64,000 bases of DNA from Janthinobacterium sp. FW305-129 (GTDB lineage: Bacteria > Pseudomonadota > Gammaproteobacteria > Burkholderiales > Burkholderiaceae_D), in NCBI RefSeq assembly GCF_020858115.1, contig NZ_JACYMM010000008.1, positions 251,798 to 315,797 of the forward strand. The letters are read 5' to 3'. Below, one piece after another: positions 16,334 through 25,176 of this stretch; within the stretch, counting starts at the first letter, position 1; each line of letters starts with the position of its first letter. The notes below the pieces were generated by a model. It worked only from the letters and a program-made list of their open reading frames with translations. It did not search any database and was not told the DNA's origin. Made by a program: the position numbers and the translations under genes.

Positions 16334-17158
16334 TCAGGGAACGGGCGTGATCTTCTGCAGCTTGCTGGCCAGCGAGGCGTCGGACAATTCGCCCAGGTGG
16401 GTGTCGACCAGGCGCCCTTGCGCGTCATAGAACAGGGTGGTCGGCAAGGCCGAGGAGCCGGCCGCCTTGCCCAGCGCCGCCTCGCTGTCGAGCACCACAT
16501 TGCGCAAGGTCACACCACTCTTGTCCAGAAAAGCGCTGGCGGCAGCCGCATCCTCGCGCTGGTTCGCGTAGACGAAGACGATATCGGCGCGCGCCTGCTG
16601 CGCGGCGGCCAGCACGGGCATCTCGCGCCGGCATGGCGGGCACCAGCTGGCCCACAGGTTGACCACCATGGGCTTGCCGCCGGCCAGCGCCGCCAGGGTC
16701 GTTGGCGCGCCGTCGAGCGCCTGCAGCGCCACGGCCGGCAAGGCTGCCGGCTTGTCATACGCCAGCCCCATCCCTGCGCTCAGCACGCCCCAGGCCAGCG
16801 CGCCGGACGCCACGCTGATGACGAGAGGACGGCGCATGGCCGCCATGGCGGGACGCCGGCAGCGCCACGCGGCGATGGCCAGCGCGGCGGCGATGCCGGC
16901 CGGCGCCAGGAAGCCGCCGTCGCGGATATTCAGGATGGACCAGGGCGCGGCCAGATACTGTTCATGCCAGCGCAGCACGAACGCCAGCCGCGCCGCCAGC
17001 AGGCCGGCGATCAGCATGTCGGAAACGAGGGGACCGGCGTCGGGCAGCTGGCGGTAGCGCCGCAGCCACCACGCCGCGCCGTAGGCGACGCACAGGGAGA
17101 AGAACAACAGAACCAGGCCCGTGGGCAGGGCCAGGTGGCCGATTTGCAGGGACAGCAT
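16334..17158 (-). CDS. TlpA-family thiol-disulfide protein with N-terminal Lgt-like membrane domain
   Basis: A 274-residue protein. Residues 1-130 contain about four membrane spans resembling the prolipoprotein diacylglyceryl transferase fold (for example residues 8-30, 48-64, 85-100 and 108-128). A periplasmic thioredoxin domain follows with active site WCPPC near residue 174 and cis-Pro in SALPTTLFYD near 240. It would reduce periplasmic disulfides, for instance in cytochrome c or copper-site assembly. It stands alone between the dme operon and the DUF2325 gene. Confidence 0.82.
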   Translation of the reverse strand: MLSLQIGHLALPTGLVLLFFSLCVAYGAAWWLRRYRQLPDAGPLVSDMLIAGLLAARLAFVLRWHEQYLAAPWSILNIRDGGFLAPAGIAAALAIAAWRCRRPAMAAMRRPLVISVASGALAWGVLSAGMGLAYDKPAALPAVALQALDGAPTTLAALAGGKPMVVNLWASWCPPCRREMPVLAAAQQARADIVFVYANQREDAAAASAFLDKSGVTLRNVVLDSEAALGKAAGSSALPTTLFYDAQGRLVDTHLGELSDASLASKLQKITPVP

Positions 17159-17227
17159 GGGCGCTTTCTATGACGTCGAATGGTGGCCATTCTGCCCCAT
17201 GCGGATTAAGCCGGCATTAATCCGGAA

Positions 17228-17911
17228 TCAAAAAGCAGCCAGCGCTTCCTTGCGCACGAAATGCATGGCTTGCGGCTGGTCCACCAGAACGCACTGCTTG
17301 CCCGTGCGCTTGCAGTGGTCATGCACGCGCCAGTAGGCATCGTGGCTGACGCAGCCCGTCTGGCAAATCACCAGGTCGGCCGCCACCAGCCCCGCTTCCA
17401 GCGCCGCCACGTCGTCGGCGCCGTCGTCCCCGCCCGCATGGTGCAGGAAGCGTCCGCCGGCCTGCTCGACGGCCTGCTGCGCCACGTGGACGCCGCCCGC
17501 AGCCTGGCCCGGCTCCAGATTTGCATAGTTGCCCACGTATAGCACGGCCTTTTCGCGCACGTCGGCCCGCAAGCCCGGCGCGGGCAACCACTGCAGGCGC
17601 AGCAACTCGCGCATCAGGTCCTGCACGCGCTCACTGAGCCACTCGACCTTGCGCGCCAGCCGTGCCCGCGTAGGCAGGCCCGGTGCGGCGGCCGCCAGTT
17701 CGGCCAATTCATCACGCGCCAGCGCCAGCCGCGTATCGCGGATCACGACTTGCGCCCGCGCGCGCATCAATTCCGACTCCAGCTGCGCGATGCGCGCCGC
17801 CTGCGCGGCCAGCTGCGCACTGCAGCGGGCCTGCGCCCGCCCATATTCTCCCATCAGCACGCGATGCTCATGCGCGATCGCGTCCTCGTTGCCATACACA
17901 CTGCCCATCAT
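17228..17911 (-). CDS. DUF2325-domain protein
   Basis: A 227-residue protein. The first half is a long helical region, probably coiled coil (residues 10-100). The DUF2325 domain covers residues 125-227, with VLYVGNYAN and ICQTGCVSHDAYWRVHDHC. ATG 17911 has an AAGGAGGG site upstream, better than the longer frame from 17950. The biochemical role of DUF2325 is unknown. A strong Fur box upstream implies iron control, and in other proteobacteria this family is often linked to iron or heme genes. Confidence 0.82.
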   Translation of the reverse strand: MMGSVYGNEDAIAHEHRVLMGEYGRAQARCSAQLAAQAARIAQLESELMRARAQVVIRDTRLALARDELAELAAAAPGLPTRARLARKVEWLSERVQDLMRELLRLQWLPAPGLRADVREKAVLYVGNYANLEPGQAAGGVHVAQQAVEQAGGRFLHHAGGDDGADDVAALEAGLVAADLVICQTGCVSHDAYWRVHDHCKRTGKQCVLVDQPQAMHFVRKEALAAF

Positions 17912-17975
17912 GCCCTCCTTCACACCCGTGGCGCCACGGCGCCTGCCCATTGCACCCCCATAGCCACGAATTATA

Positions 17976-17994
17976 AATGAGAATCATTATTATT
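17976..17994. promoter_or_regulatory. Fur box upstream of the DUF2325 gene
   Basis: AATGAGAATCATTATTATT matches the Fur consensus (GATAATGATAATCATTATC) closely, including the central GAATCATTAT. It lies about 65 bases upstream of the chosen start. Confidence 0.8.
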
Positions 17995-18040
17995 TGTGTA
18001 TGCACATGCACGCAGCAGGGGTATGCGCTCGCCACCGGCG

Positions 18041-18646
18041 TCACGCGGCGGGCAAGCAGGACAGCAGGCGTTGCCAGACGTCGTCCTGCACTTGCCGCAC
18101 ATGCTGCACGCCATCGGGGCCGCGATAGATGTCCAGCGTATTCGGCCACGCCATGTCGATGAACAACTGCCGTGCCGGATCGATCAGCAGGGACTGCCCC
18201 ACATAGTTACCCTTGATCTCGCCCTTGTTGACGGCCAGCAGGCGCGCGCCGCCCGCAAGCGCCCGCTCGTCCAGCGCCACGCCGCTGCGCTCGGCCACGT
18301 CGCGCAGCCAGCGCTCGCGCCAGCGCGCCTGCTCCTCGAACTGTCCCTTGGGTGGACGGTCCAGCTTGACGACGGCCGCCACGGGACCGCCTATGCCCGC
18401 CTGCAGCGAAAAGCCCATGCGTTCCTGCAGTTCGACCGTGTAGGCCTCGCCCTTGACGTCGATCTGGTAGCGCCCCGTCCCGTCCTGTACCAGCAGGTCG
18501 GCCTGATGGTAGGCAGGTTTGACGCAATTGGCGTACTGATAGACGAGCACATCGAGGAACGGCGGTGCGGCCGCGGTGGACGCCGCCATGGCGGGCGACA
18601 GGCTGGCCCATAAGGCCGCAGCGGCCGCGTATTTGATCTTGCTCAT
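18041..18646 (-). CDS. Exported hypothetical protein
   Basis: A 201-residue protein with a signal peptide (MSKIKYAAAAALWASLSPAMAA, cut into residues 1-22 with AMA-A cleavage). The mature part has two Cys, one near the start (NCVKPAYH) and one at the C-terminus (LLSCLP), that could form a disulfide. I do not recognise the family. It is near the Fur box but on the same strand, downstream of nothing obvious, so iron control is not shown. Confidence 0.7.
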   Translation of the reverse strand: MSKIKYAAAAALWASLSPAMAASTAAAPPFLDVLVYQYANCVKPAYHQADLLVQDGTGRYQIDVKGEAYTVELQERMGFSLQAGIGGPVAAVVKLDRPPKGQFEEQARWRERWLRDVAERSGVALDERALAGGARLLAVNKGEIKGNYVGQSLLIDPARQLFIDMAWPNTLDIYRGPDGVQHVRQVQDDVWQRLLSCLPAA

Positions 18647-18748
18647 GCTTGCTCCTGTTCACGTAAAAAGACGATGACGGCCGAAAACACCTGCGGCACG
18701 CCATCGCGTCGCTCATATTATCTATTTTGAATCTTTCTTTCTGGCACA

Positions 18749-18764
18749 CGATTCAATTGAATCG
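18749..18764. promoter_or_regulatory. Perfect 16-bp palindrome upstream of the PoNi-like operon
   Basis: CGATTCAATTGAATCG is a perfect inverted repeat without spacer. It lies 160 bases before the first immunity-like gene and just upstream of a weak sigma70-like promoter (TTGTTC at 18769, 17-base spacer, TGTAAT). It could be an operator; no regulator is identified. Confidence 0.4.
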
Positions 18765-18924
18765 CGCTTGTTCGATCACTATTTCTAGTGTGTAATCTTG
18801 CAAACAAGTCATTACATCAACTGCCAGTACGAATACCTCACCACACGGATTCCCAAACAATGTCCGCATTTTTCCATGCAAGCGCATCTTCCTTACCCAT
18901 CGATCACGACGGCAGCCGGACAAG

Positions 18925-19818
18925 ATGAACAATCTTCCATTCACCGAGCGGCGCCGCCAGCAATTTCTGGATGAAGAACTGTATGTCAAAACGCGCAACA
19001 ATCAATTTGCGCTGATTGCAGGAGGACTGGAAAACAAAAAAGTCACCGACTCAACGCAGGAAAATGCTTCCGTCCATCATTTTTTGTATTTAGAAGAATT
19101 CTGGCTCTGGATGCTCGACTATACGGCTGGCGAGCCGATTGATGCGCTGGCGCCGCGCATCGCGGACATCGTGGATAAGTTTGAAGAATGGAATGCGGTC
19201 GATCAACTCTATCAGCAGGATGCGGCGCTTGAGTTTCCAGAGTTTGGACCCTATGAATATCAGGGAGCACCAGAGTTTTACATCCTGTCCGACTATCAGG
19301 ACACCTTGCAACTGCTGAGCATTGCAATCCTGCTGCGCGATCAGCGTTCGGTACTGCGCATCATCCACGTGCTGCGCAGCCATCGTGGCCGCGATGGCCT
19401 GTTCGAGCAATTGATCGACGGATATGTGGAGGATGGACAAGCACTCGACGCCTGCATCATCGCCAGGCCCTATGACACCCTGCTGCAAGTGTTCTATGAG
19501 GAGGATGAGGAAGCTACCTTGGCCCTGCTCCAGAAATACCTGAAACAATGGTATCCGGCCATGAAACATCATCCGCGCTGGTACAACGAGCATCTCAATA
19601 TCAGCGAGGAAGGCTATGCCGGCTACTACGGCTACTGGGCATTCGAAGCGGGGGCGACGGTTTTCCTGCTCGACCTGGACGATAGCCAGGCCGGGCATCT
19701 GGTGTACCCCAGGGATCTGGTCGACTATGCGCGCCAATTACGCAAGGAAGGCCGCCACACCAGCCTGTATACGAATCCATCGGCGAATCCATCGGCAAAA
19801 CGAAAAGCCGGCGAATAG
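18925..19818 (+). CDS. PoNi-like immunity protein 1 (DUF1910/DUF1911)
   Basis: A 297-residue cytosolic protein of the kind that neutralises PoNe-type nuclease toxins (polymorphic toxins delivered by type VI secretion and similar routes). The N-terminal half fits DUF1910. The C-terminal half has the DUF1911 signature WYPAMKHHPRW, YYGYWAFEAGA, then a LDLDD and YPRDLVDYAR end. ATG 18925 begins MNNLPFTERRRQQF, as in its neighbours. It is the first of four tandem homologs, and the next starts one base after this stop. No nuclease toxin is visible nearby. The family call is by pattern memory, moderately sure. Confidence 0.75.
   Translation: MNNLPFTERRRQQFLDEELYVKTRNNQFALIAGGLENKKVTDSTQENASVHHFLYLEEFWLWMLDYTAGEPIDALAPRIADIVDKFEEWNAVDQLYQQDAALEFPEFGPYEYQGAPEFYILSDYQDTLQLLSIAILLRDQRSVLRIIHVLRSHRGRDGLFEQLIDGYVEDGQALDACIIARPYDTLLQVFYEEDEEATLALLQKYLKQWYPAMKHHPRWYNEHLNISEEGYAGYYGYWAFEAGATVFLLDLDDSQAGHLVYPRDLVDYARQLRKEGRHTSLYTNPSANPSAKRKAGE
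18945..19023 (+). repeat. 79-bp identical block shared by PoNi-like genes 1 and 3
   Basis: This block is identical to 20715-20793. It covers the codons for ERRRQQFLDEELYVKTRNNQ and a few following residues, while flanking sequence diverges. Recent duplication or gene conversion within the array explains it. Confidence 0.9.
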
Positions 19819-19819
19819 C

Positions 19820-20665
19820 ATGGAAAATAAGCCATTCAACGCTCGTCGTCGCCAACAATTCCTTGATCAGGATCAATATGAAAAAACCCTGGAAAATTCA
19901 CGTGCCCTGCTACAGGTTCAGCTGAAAAACAAGGAATTGGCTGAATCCGCTGAAGATAGCAGTTTGGCGCACTATTTCTTATATCTCGAAAATTTCTGGA
20001 TCTGGATGCTCGATTACACGGCCGGCGTGCCTATCGAAGAACTTGCACCACGGCTATCAGGCATCGTGGACAGATTTTCGCAATGGAACGAGGTCGACCA
20101 GCAACATCAACAGGAAACGCTGTCGCAGTATCCTGAATATGGCCCATACAAATACAGGGCAGCAACGAATTTCGGGGATTTTTCCGATTATGCAGATACC
20201 TTGCAATTATTAGGCATCGCCATATTATTACGCGATCAACGCTCGGTCAGGCGCCTTATCCGAATATTGCGCAGCCACCGTGGGCAAGACGGCCTGTTCG
20301 AACAGCTGATTGGCGCGTATGTGGACGATGCGATGGAGCTCGACACTTGCATGTTTGCAAAACCCTACGCTACCTTGCTGCAGGCAGTTCATGCAGACGA
20401 CGAACCTGCGGCACGCATGCTGATCGAGAAGTATTTACAGCAATGGTACCCAGCCATGAAACAGCATCCGCGCTGGCACGACGGCCATCTGCGCATCAGC
20501 GAGGAAGGCTACGCACCCTATTATGGTTATTGGGCATTTGAAGCCGGCGCAATGGTCTTTGTTTTTGATGTCGACGATGACGGCATCAACCATATGGTCT
20601 ATCCCAGGGACCTCGTTGACTATGCCCGAAAATTACGCGCAGAAAACCGTCACACCAGCACATGA
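19820..20665 (+). CDS. PoNi-like immunity protein 2 (DUF1910/DUF1911)
   Basis: A 281-residue homolog of the neighbouring proteins. ATG 19820 gives MENKPFNARRRQQFLDQDQY, aligned with the other starts, and lies one base after the preceding stop. The C-terminal DUF1911 part reads WYPAMKQHPRWHDGH, YYGYWAFEAGA and YPRDLVDYARKLR. It is more diverged and more AT-rich than genes 1 and 3, as shown by changes throughout (for example FWIWMLDYTAGVPIEELAPR). If immunity genes follow toxin variants, this copy would meet a different toxin allele. Confidence 0.75.
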   Translation: MENKPFNARRRQQFLDQDQYEKTLENSRALLQVQLKNKELAESAEDSSLAHYFLYLENFWIWMLDYTAGVPIEELAPRLSGIVDRFSQWNEVDQQHQQETLSQYPEYGPYKYRAATNFGDFSDYADTLQLLGIAILLRDQRSVRRLIRILRSHRGQDGLFEQLIGAYVDDAMELDTCMFAKPYATLLQAVHADDEPAARMLIEKYLQQWYPAMKQHPRWHDGHLRISEEGYAPYYGYWAFEAGAMVFVFDVDDDGINHMVYPRDLVDYARKLRAENRHTST

Positions 20666-20694
20666 CCAGTTTCACCCGAAAAAGGAATCCAGGC

Positions 20695-21558
20695 ATGGAA
20701 GATTTGCCATTTCACGAGCGGCGCCGCCAGCAATTTCTGGATGAAGAACTGTATGTCAAAACGCGCAACAATCAATTTGCGCTGATTGCAGGAAGACTGG
20801 AACATAAAAAGGTCGCCGATTCAGCGCTGGAAAATGCTTCCGTTCATCATTTTTTGTATCTGGAACTGCTCTGGCTCTGGATGCTCGACTACACGGCGGG
20901 CGAGTCCATCGAGGCCCTGGCGCCGCGCATCGCGGACATCGTGGACAAATTTGAAGAATGGAATACGGTCGACCAGGTCAGTCAGCGGGAAGCGGCGCTT
21001 GAGTTTCCAGATTACGGGCCGTACGCCTACTCCGGCGCGCCAGACTTTTCCATCCTGTCCGACTACCAGGACACCTTGCAACTGCTCAGCATTGCCATCC
21101 TGCTGCGCGATCAGCGCTCGGTGCTGCGCATCATCCACGTGCTGCGCAGCCACCGTGGCCGCGATGGCCTGTTCGAGCAATTGATCAGCGCCTATGTCGA
21201 CGACAGCCAGGATCTCCACGCCTGCGTCCTCGGCAAGCCCTACAGTACCCTGGCGCAAGTCTTCTTTGAAGAGGACGAGCATGCCACGCTCGCCCTGCTC
21301 CAGAAATACCTGAAACAGTGGTATCCAGCCATGCGACATCATCCACGCTGGCATGACGGACATTTGAGAGTCAGGGACGCAGGTTATGCACCTTATTACG
21401 GCTACTGGGCATTCGAAGCGGCGGCGACGGTTTTCCTGCTCGACCTGGACGATAGCCAGAGCAGATCCCTGGTGTATCCCAGGGACCTGGTCGACCATGC
21501 GCGACGGCTACGAAAAGAAGCGCGCTACACCAGTGAAGTTGCATGGCCGCAACCATAA
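20695..21558 (+). CDS. PoNi-like immunity protein 3 (DUF1910/DUF1911)
   Basis: A 287-residue homolog, closest to copy 1. ATG 20695 (MEDLPFHERRRQQF) is chosen by alignment with copies 1 and 2, with AAAGGA 10 bases upstream. An alternative ATG at 20662 would overlap gene 2 by ATGA and add 11 unrelated residues. It shares long identical DNA stretches with copy 1 at the N-terminal codons and again around the LRIIHVLRSHRGRDGLFEQL codons. The C-terminal DUF1911 motif is intact. Confidence 0.75.
   Translation: MEDLPFHERRRQQFLDEELYVKTRNNQFALIAGRLEHKKVADSALENASVHHFLYLELLWLWMLDYTAGESIEALAPRIADIVDKFEEWNTVDQVSQREAALEFPDYGPYAYSGAPDFSILSDYQDTLQLLSIAILLRDQRSVLRIIHVLRSHRGRDGLFEQLISAYVDDSQDLHACVLGKPYSTLAQVFFEEDEHATLALLQKYLKQWYPAMRHHPRWHDGHLRVRDAGYAPYYGYWAFEAAATVFLLDLDDSQSRSLVYPRDLVDHARRLRKEARYTSEVAWPQP
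20715..20793 (+). repeat. 79-bp identical block, second copy
   Basis: Identical to 18945-19023, offset by 1770 bases in the same direction. Confidence 0.9.
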
Positions 21559-21574
21559 TCAGCAAGGGACAAGA

Positions 21575-22405
21575 ATGCAAACGCTGAACGAACAGGATTT
21601 TTTGGCGCGGCGCAGGGAAGCGCGGCTGTCCTACGCCATCTACCTTGAAAGCAAGGAAAGCCAGGACGAGTGCTACGACATGGTGGCAGCCGGCTTGCAA
21701 CAGCCGGCGCACGTGCTGCAACATATCCCACCAGAAAATTTCATGACGGCCACGCGCCAGCGGGCCTGGGATGGCATCGACCAGCTCGCCCTCGCCTATA
21801 GCGCCGGCCACCCGCTCGACGAGTTGCGCGGCGCGTATCCGACGATACTCGCTTACTGGCTGACGTTTGCCCGCCATGACATGGCATTTGACGCTCAGGC
21901 CGGCGAAGCCGAACAGGGATTTCCCCACTTCACCCTGCCCGGCGACGGCTACGAACAGGTCAACCGCATGGTCTGCCTAGGCATTTTGCTGGGCTGCGGC
22001 AGTTTGCTGCCCCGGCTGGCGCCCGTCATCGATTTCAATAACCATGAAAAGGATGGCTTGCTGGAGCGGCTGCTGGCATGCTTCGTCGCCGGCAGGGATG
22101 CCGCCTGGCCAAAGTGCACGCGCCATCTGCCCTACGTCAATACACTCAAGATATTCGCGGCAGAAAAAGATGCCCGTCCCGCGCTGATGCAGGCCTATCT
22201 GCAGCAATGGTATGAGGCCAGCCGCCGCGAGCCCTATTACGACAGCCATCGGCGCGACACCTCGTTCTGGGGCTACTGGTCCTGGGAAGCGGCCGCCATC
22301 ACCTGCGTGCTCGATATCGACGACAGCGGCTATCGCGGCGCAGAATTCTATCCGGCCGACCTGGTGGCGTTCCGCAGAAGGCAAGGGAAAGGTCCCGGCG
22401 CATGA
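21575..22405 (+). CDS. PoNi-like immunity protein 4, divergent (DUF1911 end)
   Basis: A 276-residue protein. It is only distantly like copies 1-3 but has the same layout and end: WYEASRREPYYDSH, FWGYWSWEAAAITCVLDIDDSGYR, YPADLVAFRRR. ATG 21575 has an AAGGGA site upstream. The gene is richer in GC than copy 2 and has typical host composition. It overlaps the following secreted-protein gene by ATGA, so the two are co-translated. Confidence 0.72.
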   Translation: MQTLNEQDFLARRREARLSYAIYLESKESQDECYDMVAAGLQQPAHVLQHIPPENFMTATRQRAWDGIDQLALAYSAGHPLDELRGAYPTILAYWLTFARHDMAFDAQAGEAEQGFPHFTLPGDGYEQVNRMVCLGILLGCGSLLPRLAPVIDFNNHEKDGLLERLLACFVAGRDAAWPKCTRHLPYVNTLKIFAAEKDARPALMQAYLQQWYEASRREPYYDSHRRDTSFWGYWSWEAAAITCVLDIDDSGYRGAEFYPADLVAFRRRQGKGPGA

Positions 22406-23514
22406 AAGCTACCAGCGCCAGCATCGCCATCGCCACCGCCGTCACCGTGGTTGCAGGACTCTGCTTCGCCCTGCCCAGGCAGTCGCCTGCCGCCACCGAT
22501 CCCTTTCCGGGCATTTATTCCATCATCGACCCTGTCACCGGCGAGACCAAGGATGTCCTGAAAGTGGTGCCGTTGCTGAATGAGTACCTGGTACGCGCGC
22601 GTTTTGGCGGCGACGGGCCATGGACGGGCCCCATCTACGCCAAAGTCATGGGCAGCAGCGACAGCTATGCGTCGCCGCCACTGTTTCAGCAGGACCGCAT
22701 GGTCAGCGCGCTAGCGCTGGGAGAGATCGGCTACCTCTACCACACGCCGGGAAACAAGAACTCACGCGTCGGCCCGTCCGATACCGGCTATATCAGCAAT
22801 ATCGCGGCCTTCGGCATTACCACCCTGTTCCACCGGCCACTACTTGCGGACGAGCGCGGGGAGCGGGGCCGGGACGGCTCCACGTCCGGCGCCGGTGAAC
22901 GGCAGTTGTCGGTCAGCACCTTGAACTACAGCCCGCGCATGATACAGGTGGGCATCAGTTCCGCCAGCAATCCCGACAACGCTGTCGATACCGATCCACT
23001 GCATCCTTACATGAGCAGCGCCGCCAGCTGCTGCCTTTTCCTGCCGGCGCAGGCCGCCGCGCCATTGCAGGTCAAGCTCGAATATCGCTGGCTGCCCAAG
23101 GGCAAGCCTGAAGTGCTGGCCCTGACCTTGCCGGCCTACGGCGACGCCGACGAACTGCTGATACTGGTGCAGGCGGATGGCAGCATGAGCGTGGAATTTC
23201 GCGCTCCCGGCAAGGACCTGGATCTGACGCCCGAGGGCGTCAAATCCATCAATGGCAAGCCGTATCCCCTGCCACCGGCCGCCGAGCGCAAGGCGCGCCT
23301 GGCTGCGGAACTGGTGCGAAGAAAACGCTTCTTGAAAGATATGTACAGGCTGCGGGACAAAGGCACGGGCGAATCTGTCGAGGCGACATATCAGCTGCGC
23401 TACCTGATCGACGAGTACGAGAAAACCATCACCTATCTGGAAACGTTTTCCGCCTGCACAGGCAGCCTGGCGACGTGCCACAAGCAAGCCATTGCAGCGG
23501 TTCGCGCGCCATAG
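22402..23514 (+). CDS. Exported protein of unknown function in the immunity operon
   Basis: A 370-residue protein. The N-terminus has a signal peptide or signal anchor (residues 1-31, ending PAAA-like before TDPFPGIYS). The mature part begins with GIYSIIDPVTGETKDVLKV and has a helical region near residues 290-350. A Cys pair (CTGSLATC) sits at the C-terminus, and CC occurs near residue 214. I do not recognise it. The ATGA overlap with PoNi-like gene 4 makes it part of that operon, so it may be an exported partner or a periplasmic immunity factor. It does not look like a nuclease toxin. Confidence 0.65.
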   Translation: MKATSASIAIATAVTVVAGLCFALPRQSPAATDPFPGIYSIIDPVTGETKDVLKVVPLLNEYLVRARFGGDGPWTGPIYAKVMGSSDSYASPPLFQQDRMVSALALGEIGYLYHTPGNKNSRVGPSDTGYISNIAAFGITTLFHRPLLADERGERGRDGSTSGAGERQLSVSTLNYSPRMIQVGISSASNPDNAVDTDPLHPYMSSAASCCLFLPAQAAAPLQVKLEYRWLPKGKPEVLALTLPAYGDADELLILVQADGSMSVEFRAPGKDLDLTPEGVKSINGKPYPLPPAAERKARLAAELVRRKRFLKDMYRLRDKGTGESVEATYQLRYLIDEYEKTITYLETFSACTGSLATCHKQAIAAVRAP

Positions 23515-23571
23515 CGCAGCAACGCCCACGAAACGCCATGCCGAACGGCATCCGGGCCGCCAGCCAGCCTG

Positions 23572-25176
23572 TCAGCGGCCCGGATGCGCGGGCGCGGCAA
23601 GCACGCCGGCAGCGGCGCCCGCGTCGAGCTTGAACACCCCCACTTCCCGCACCAGGCTGGCCGCCTGCTCTTCCAGGCTGCCGGCAGCGGCGGCCGCCTC
23701 TTCGACCAGGGCGGCGTTCTGCTGCGTGACCTCGTCCATCTGCGTGATGGCCTGGTTGACCTGTTCGATGCCCAGGCTCTGCTCCTGGCTGGCGGCGGCG
23801 ATTTCGCTCATCAGGTCGACCACCTGCTTGACGGATGTCACGATCTTGTCCATCGTGGCGCCCGCCTCGTCCACCAGCTTGCTGCCCGCATCGACGCGCT
23901 CGACCGAGTCGCCGATCATGGCCTTGATTTCGCGCGCGGCGCTGGCCGAACGTTGCGCCAGGCTGCGCACCTCGCTGGCGACGACGGCGAAGCCGCGCCC
24001 CTGCTCGCCCGCCCTGGCTGCCTCCACGGCCGCATTCAGGGCCAGGATATTCGTCTGGAAAGCGATGCTGTCGATCACATCGACAATATCGACGATCTTG
24101 CGCGAGCTGGCATTGATGGCACCCATGGTATCGACCACGCGCCCGACCACCTGCCCGCCCTGCACGGCAAATTCGGACGCCGATACCACCAGCTGATTCG
24201 CCTGCCTGGCATTGTCGGCATTCTGCTTTACCGTGCTGGTCAGCTCCTTCATCGCGGAAGCCGTTTCTTCCAGCGAACTGGCTTGCGCCTCCGTGCGCGA
24301 CGACAGGTCGAAATTGCCGGCCGCGATTTCACGCGAAGCCACCGTAATGCTTTCCGTGCTGCTGCGCACCTGGCCCACGGTGCGCGACAGGCTGCCATTC
24401 ATCGCTTCGAGGGCCTGCAGCAATTGACCGGGCTCATCGGAAAAGCGCTTGTCGAGGCGATTGCTCAAATCGCCGGCCGCCACCCTCTGCGCGGCCCGCA
24501 GCGCCTCCTGCAGGGGGCCGGTAATGCTCCGGCTGATCAACACGGCACCGGCGATGCTGACGCCCAGCGATGCCAGCAGCAAGCCCGCCAGCAGCACGGT
24601 CGCCGAGCGCGCCCTGTCGGCCGACTCGGTCTCGAATGCGCCGGAACGCTTGCTGGTCATGTCGACGACGCGGTTGATGGCCGCCAGATGGCTATCGTAG
24701 CTGGCCGCCATCGCCGCCATGGCGGTGGCCACGCCAGCCTTGTCCTGCCCCTGCAGCGCGGGAATGAGGCGCGTGAATGCCATCTCATAGAATGCCACTG
24801 CAGGGGCGTGCGCCTGCGTCAGCAAGGTGTCGGCGATATCGTGATCGAGATCCTGGGTACGCCAGAACTGGTGGCGCGTGTCGTACTCAACCTTCAATGC
24901 CTTCAGGCGTTCGACCAGCTTGTCTTGCGCGCCCCGCTCTTCGGACGCCATCAGCTGGAAGGCGACCAGGTAGGATTCGAGGATGTATTCGGGCGGCGGC
25001 AGCACGTCAGCCACCAGATCCTTGCCCTGCACGATGCGGTGATACACGGGTCCGTTGACCTTCAGTTCGTGCAGCACGCGCAGCGACCAGCCGCCATACA
25101 CGATCATGCCCAGCGAAAAGATGCCGACCAACAAGGCCAACCGGCGCGACAGTTTGACTTGGCGAAGCAGCTGCAT
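23572..25176 (-). CDS. Methyl-accepting chemotaxis protein
   Basis: A 534-residue receptor. Residues 10-30 form TM1 ([18 protein letters not shown]), and a periplasmic four-helix sensor of about 160 residues is followed by TM2 near 190-215. A HAMP domain and the cytoplasmic signalling hairpin come next. The conserved tip [20 protein letters not shown] is near residue 380. ATG 25176 has GGGGG upstream; the longer frame is not supported. It ends in APAHPGR with no NWETF-type docking pentapeptide. The ligand is unknown. Tail-to-tail with the secreted-protein gene, it probably has its own promoter. Confidence 0.9.
   Translation of the reverse strand: MQLLRQVKLSRRLALLVGIFSLGMIVYGGWSLRVLHELKVNGPVYHRIVQGKDLVADVLPPPEYILESYLVAFQLMASEERGAQDKLVERLKALKVEYDTRHQFWRTQDLDHDIADTLLTQAHAPAVAFYEMAFTRLIPALQGQDKAGVATAMAAMAASYDSHLAAINRVVDMTSKRSGAFETESADRARSATVLLAGLLLASLGVSIAGAVLISRSITGPLQEALRAAQRVAAGDLSNRLDKRFSDEPGQLLQALEAMNGSLSRTVGQVRSSTESITVASREIAAGNFDLSSRTEAQASSLEETASAMKELTSTVKQNADNARQANQLVVSASEFAVQGGQVVGRVVDTMGAINASSRKIVDIVDVIDSIAFQTNILALNAAVEAARAGEQGRGFAVVASEVRSLAQRSASAAREIKAMIGDSVERVDAGSKLVDEAGATMDKIVTSVKQVVDLMSEIAAASQEQSLGIEQVNQAITQMDEVTQQNAALVEEAAAAAGSLEEQAASLVREVGVFKLDAGAAAGVLAAPAHPGR

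Noticed and set aside
18925..23514. A PoNe-like nuclease toxin or VgrG/PAAR/Rhs adaptor near the immunity array
   Set aside because: I looked through the flanking frames and found none; only immunity-like proteins and one exported protein of unknown type.
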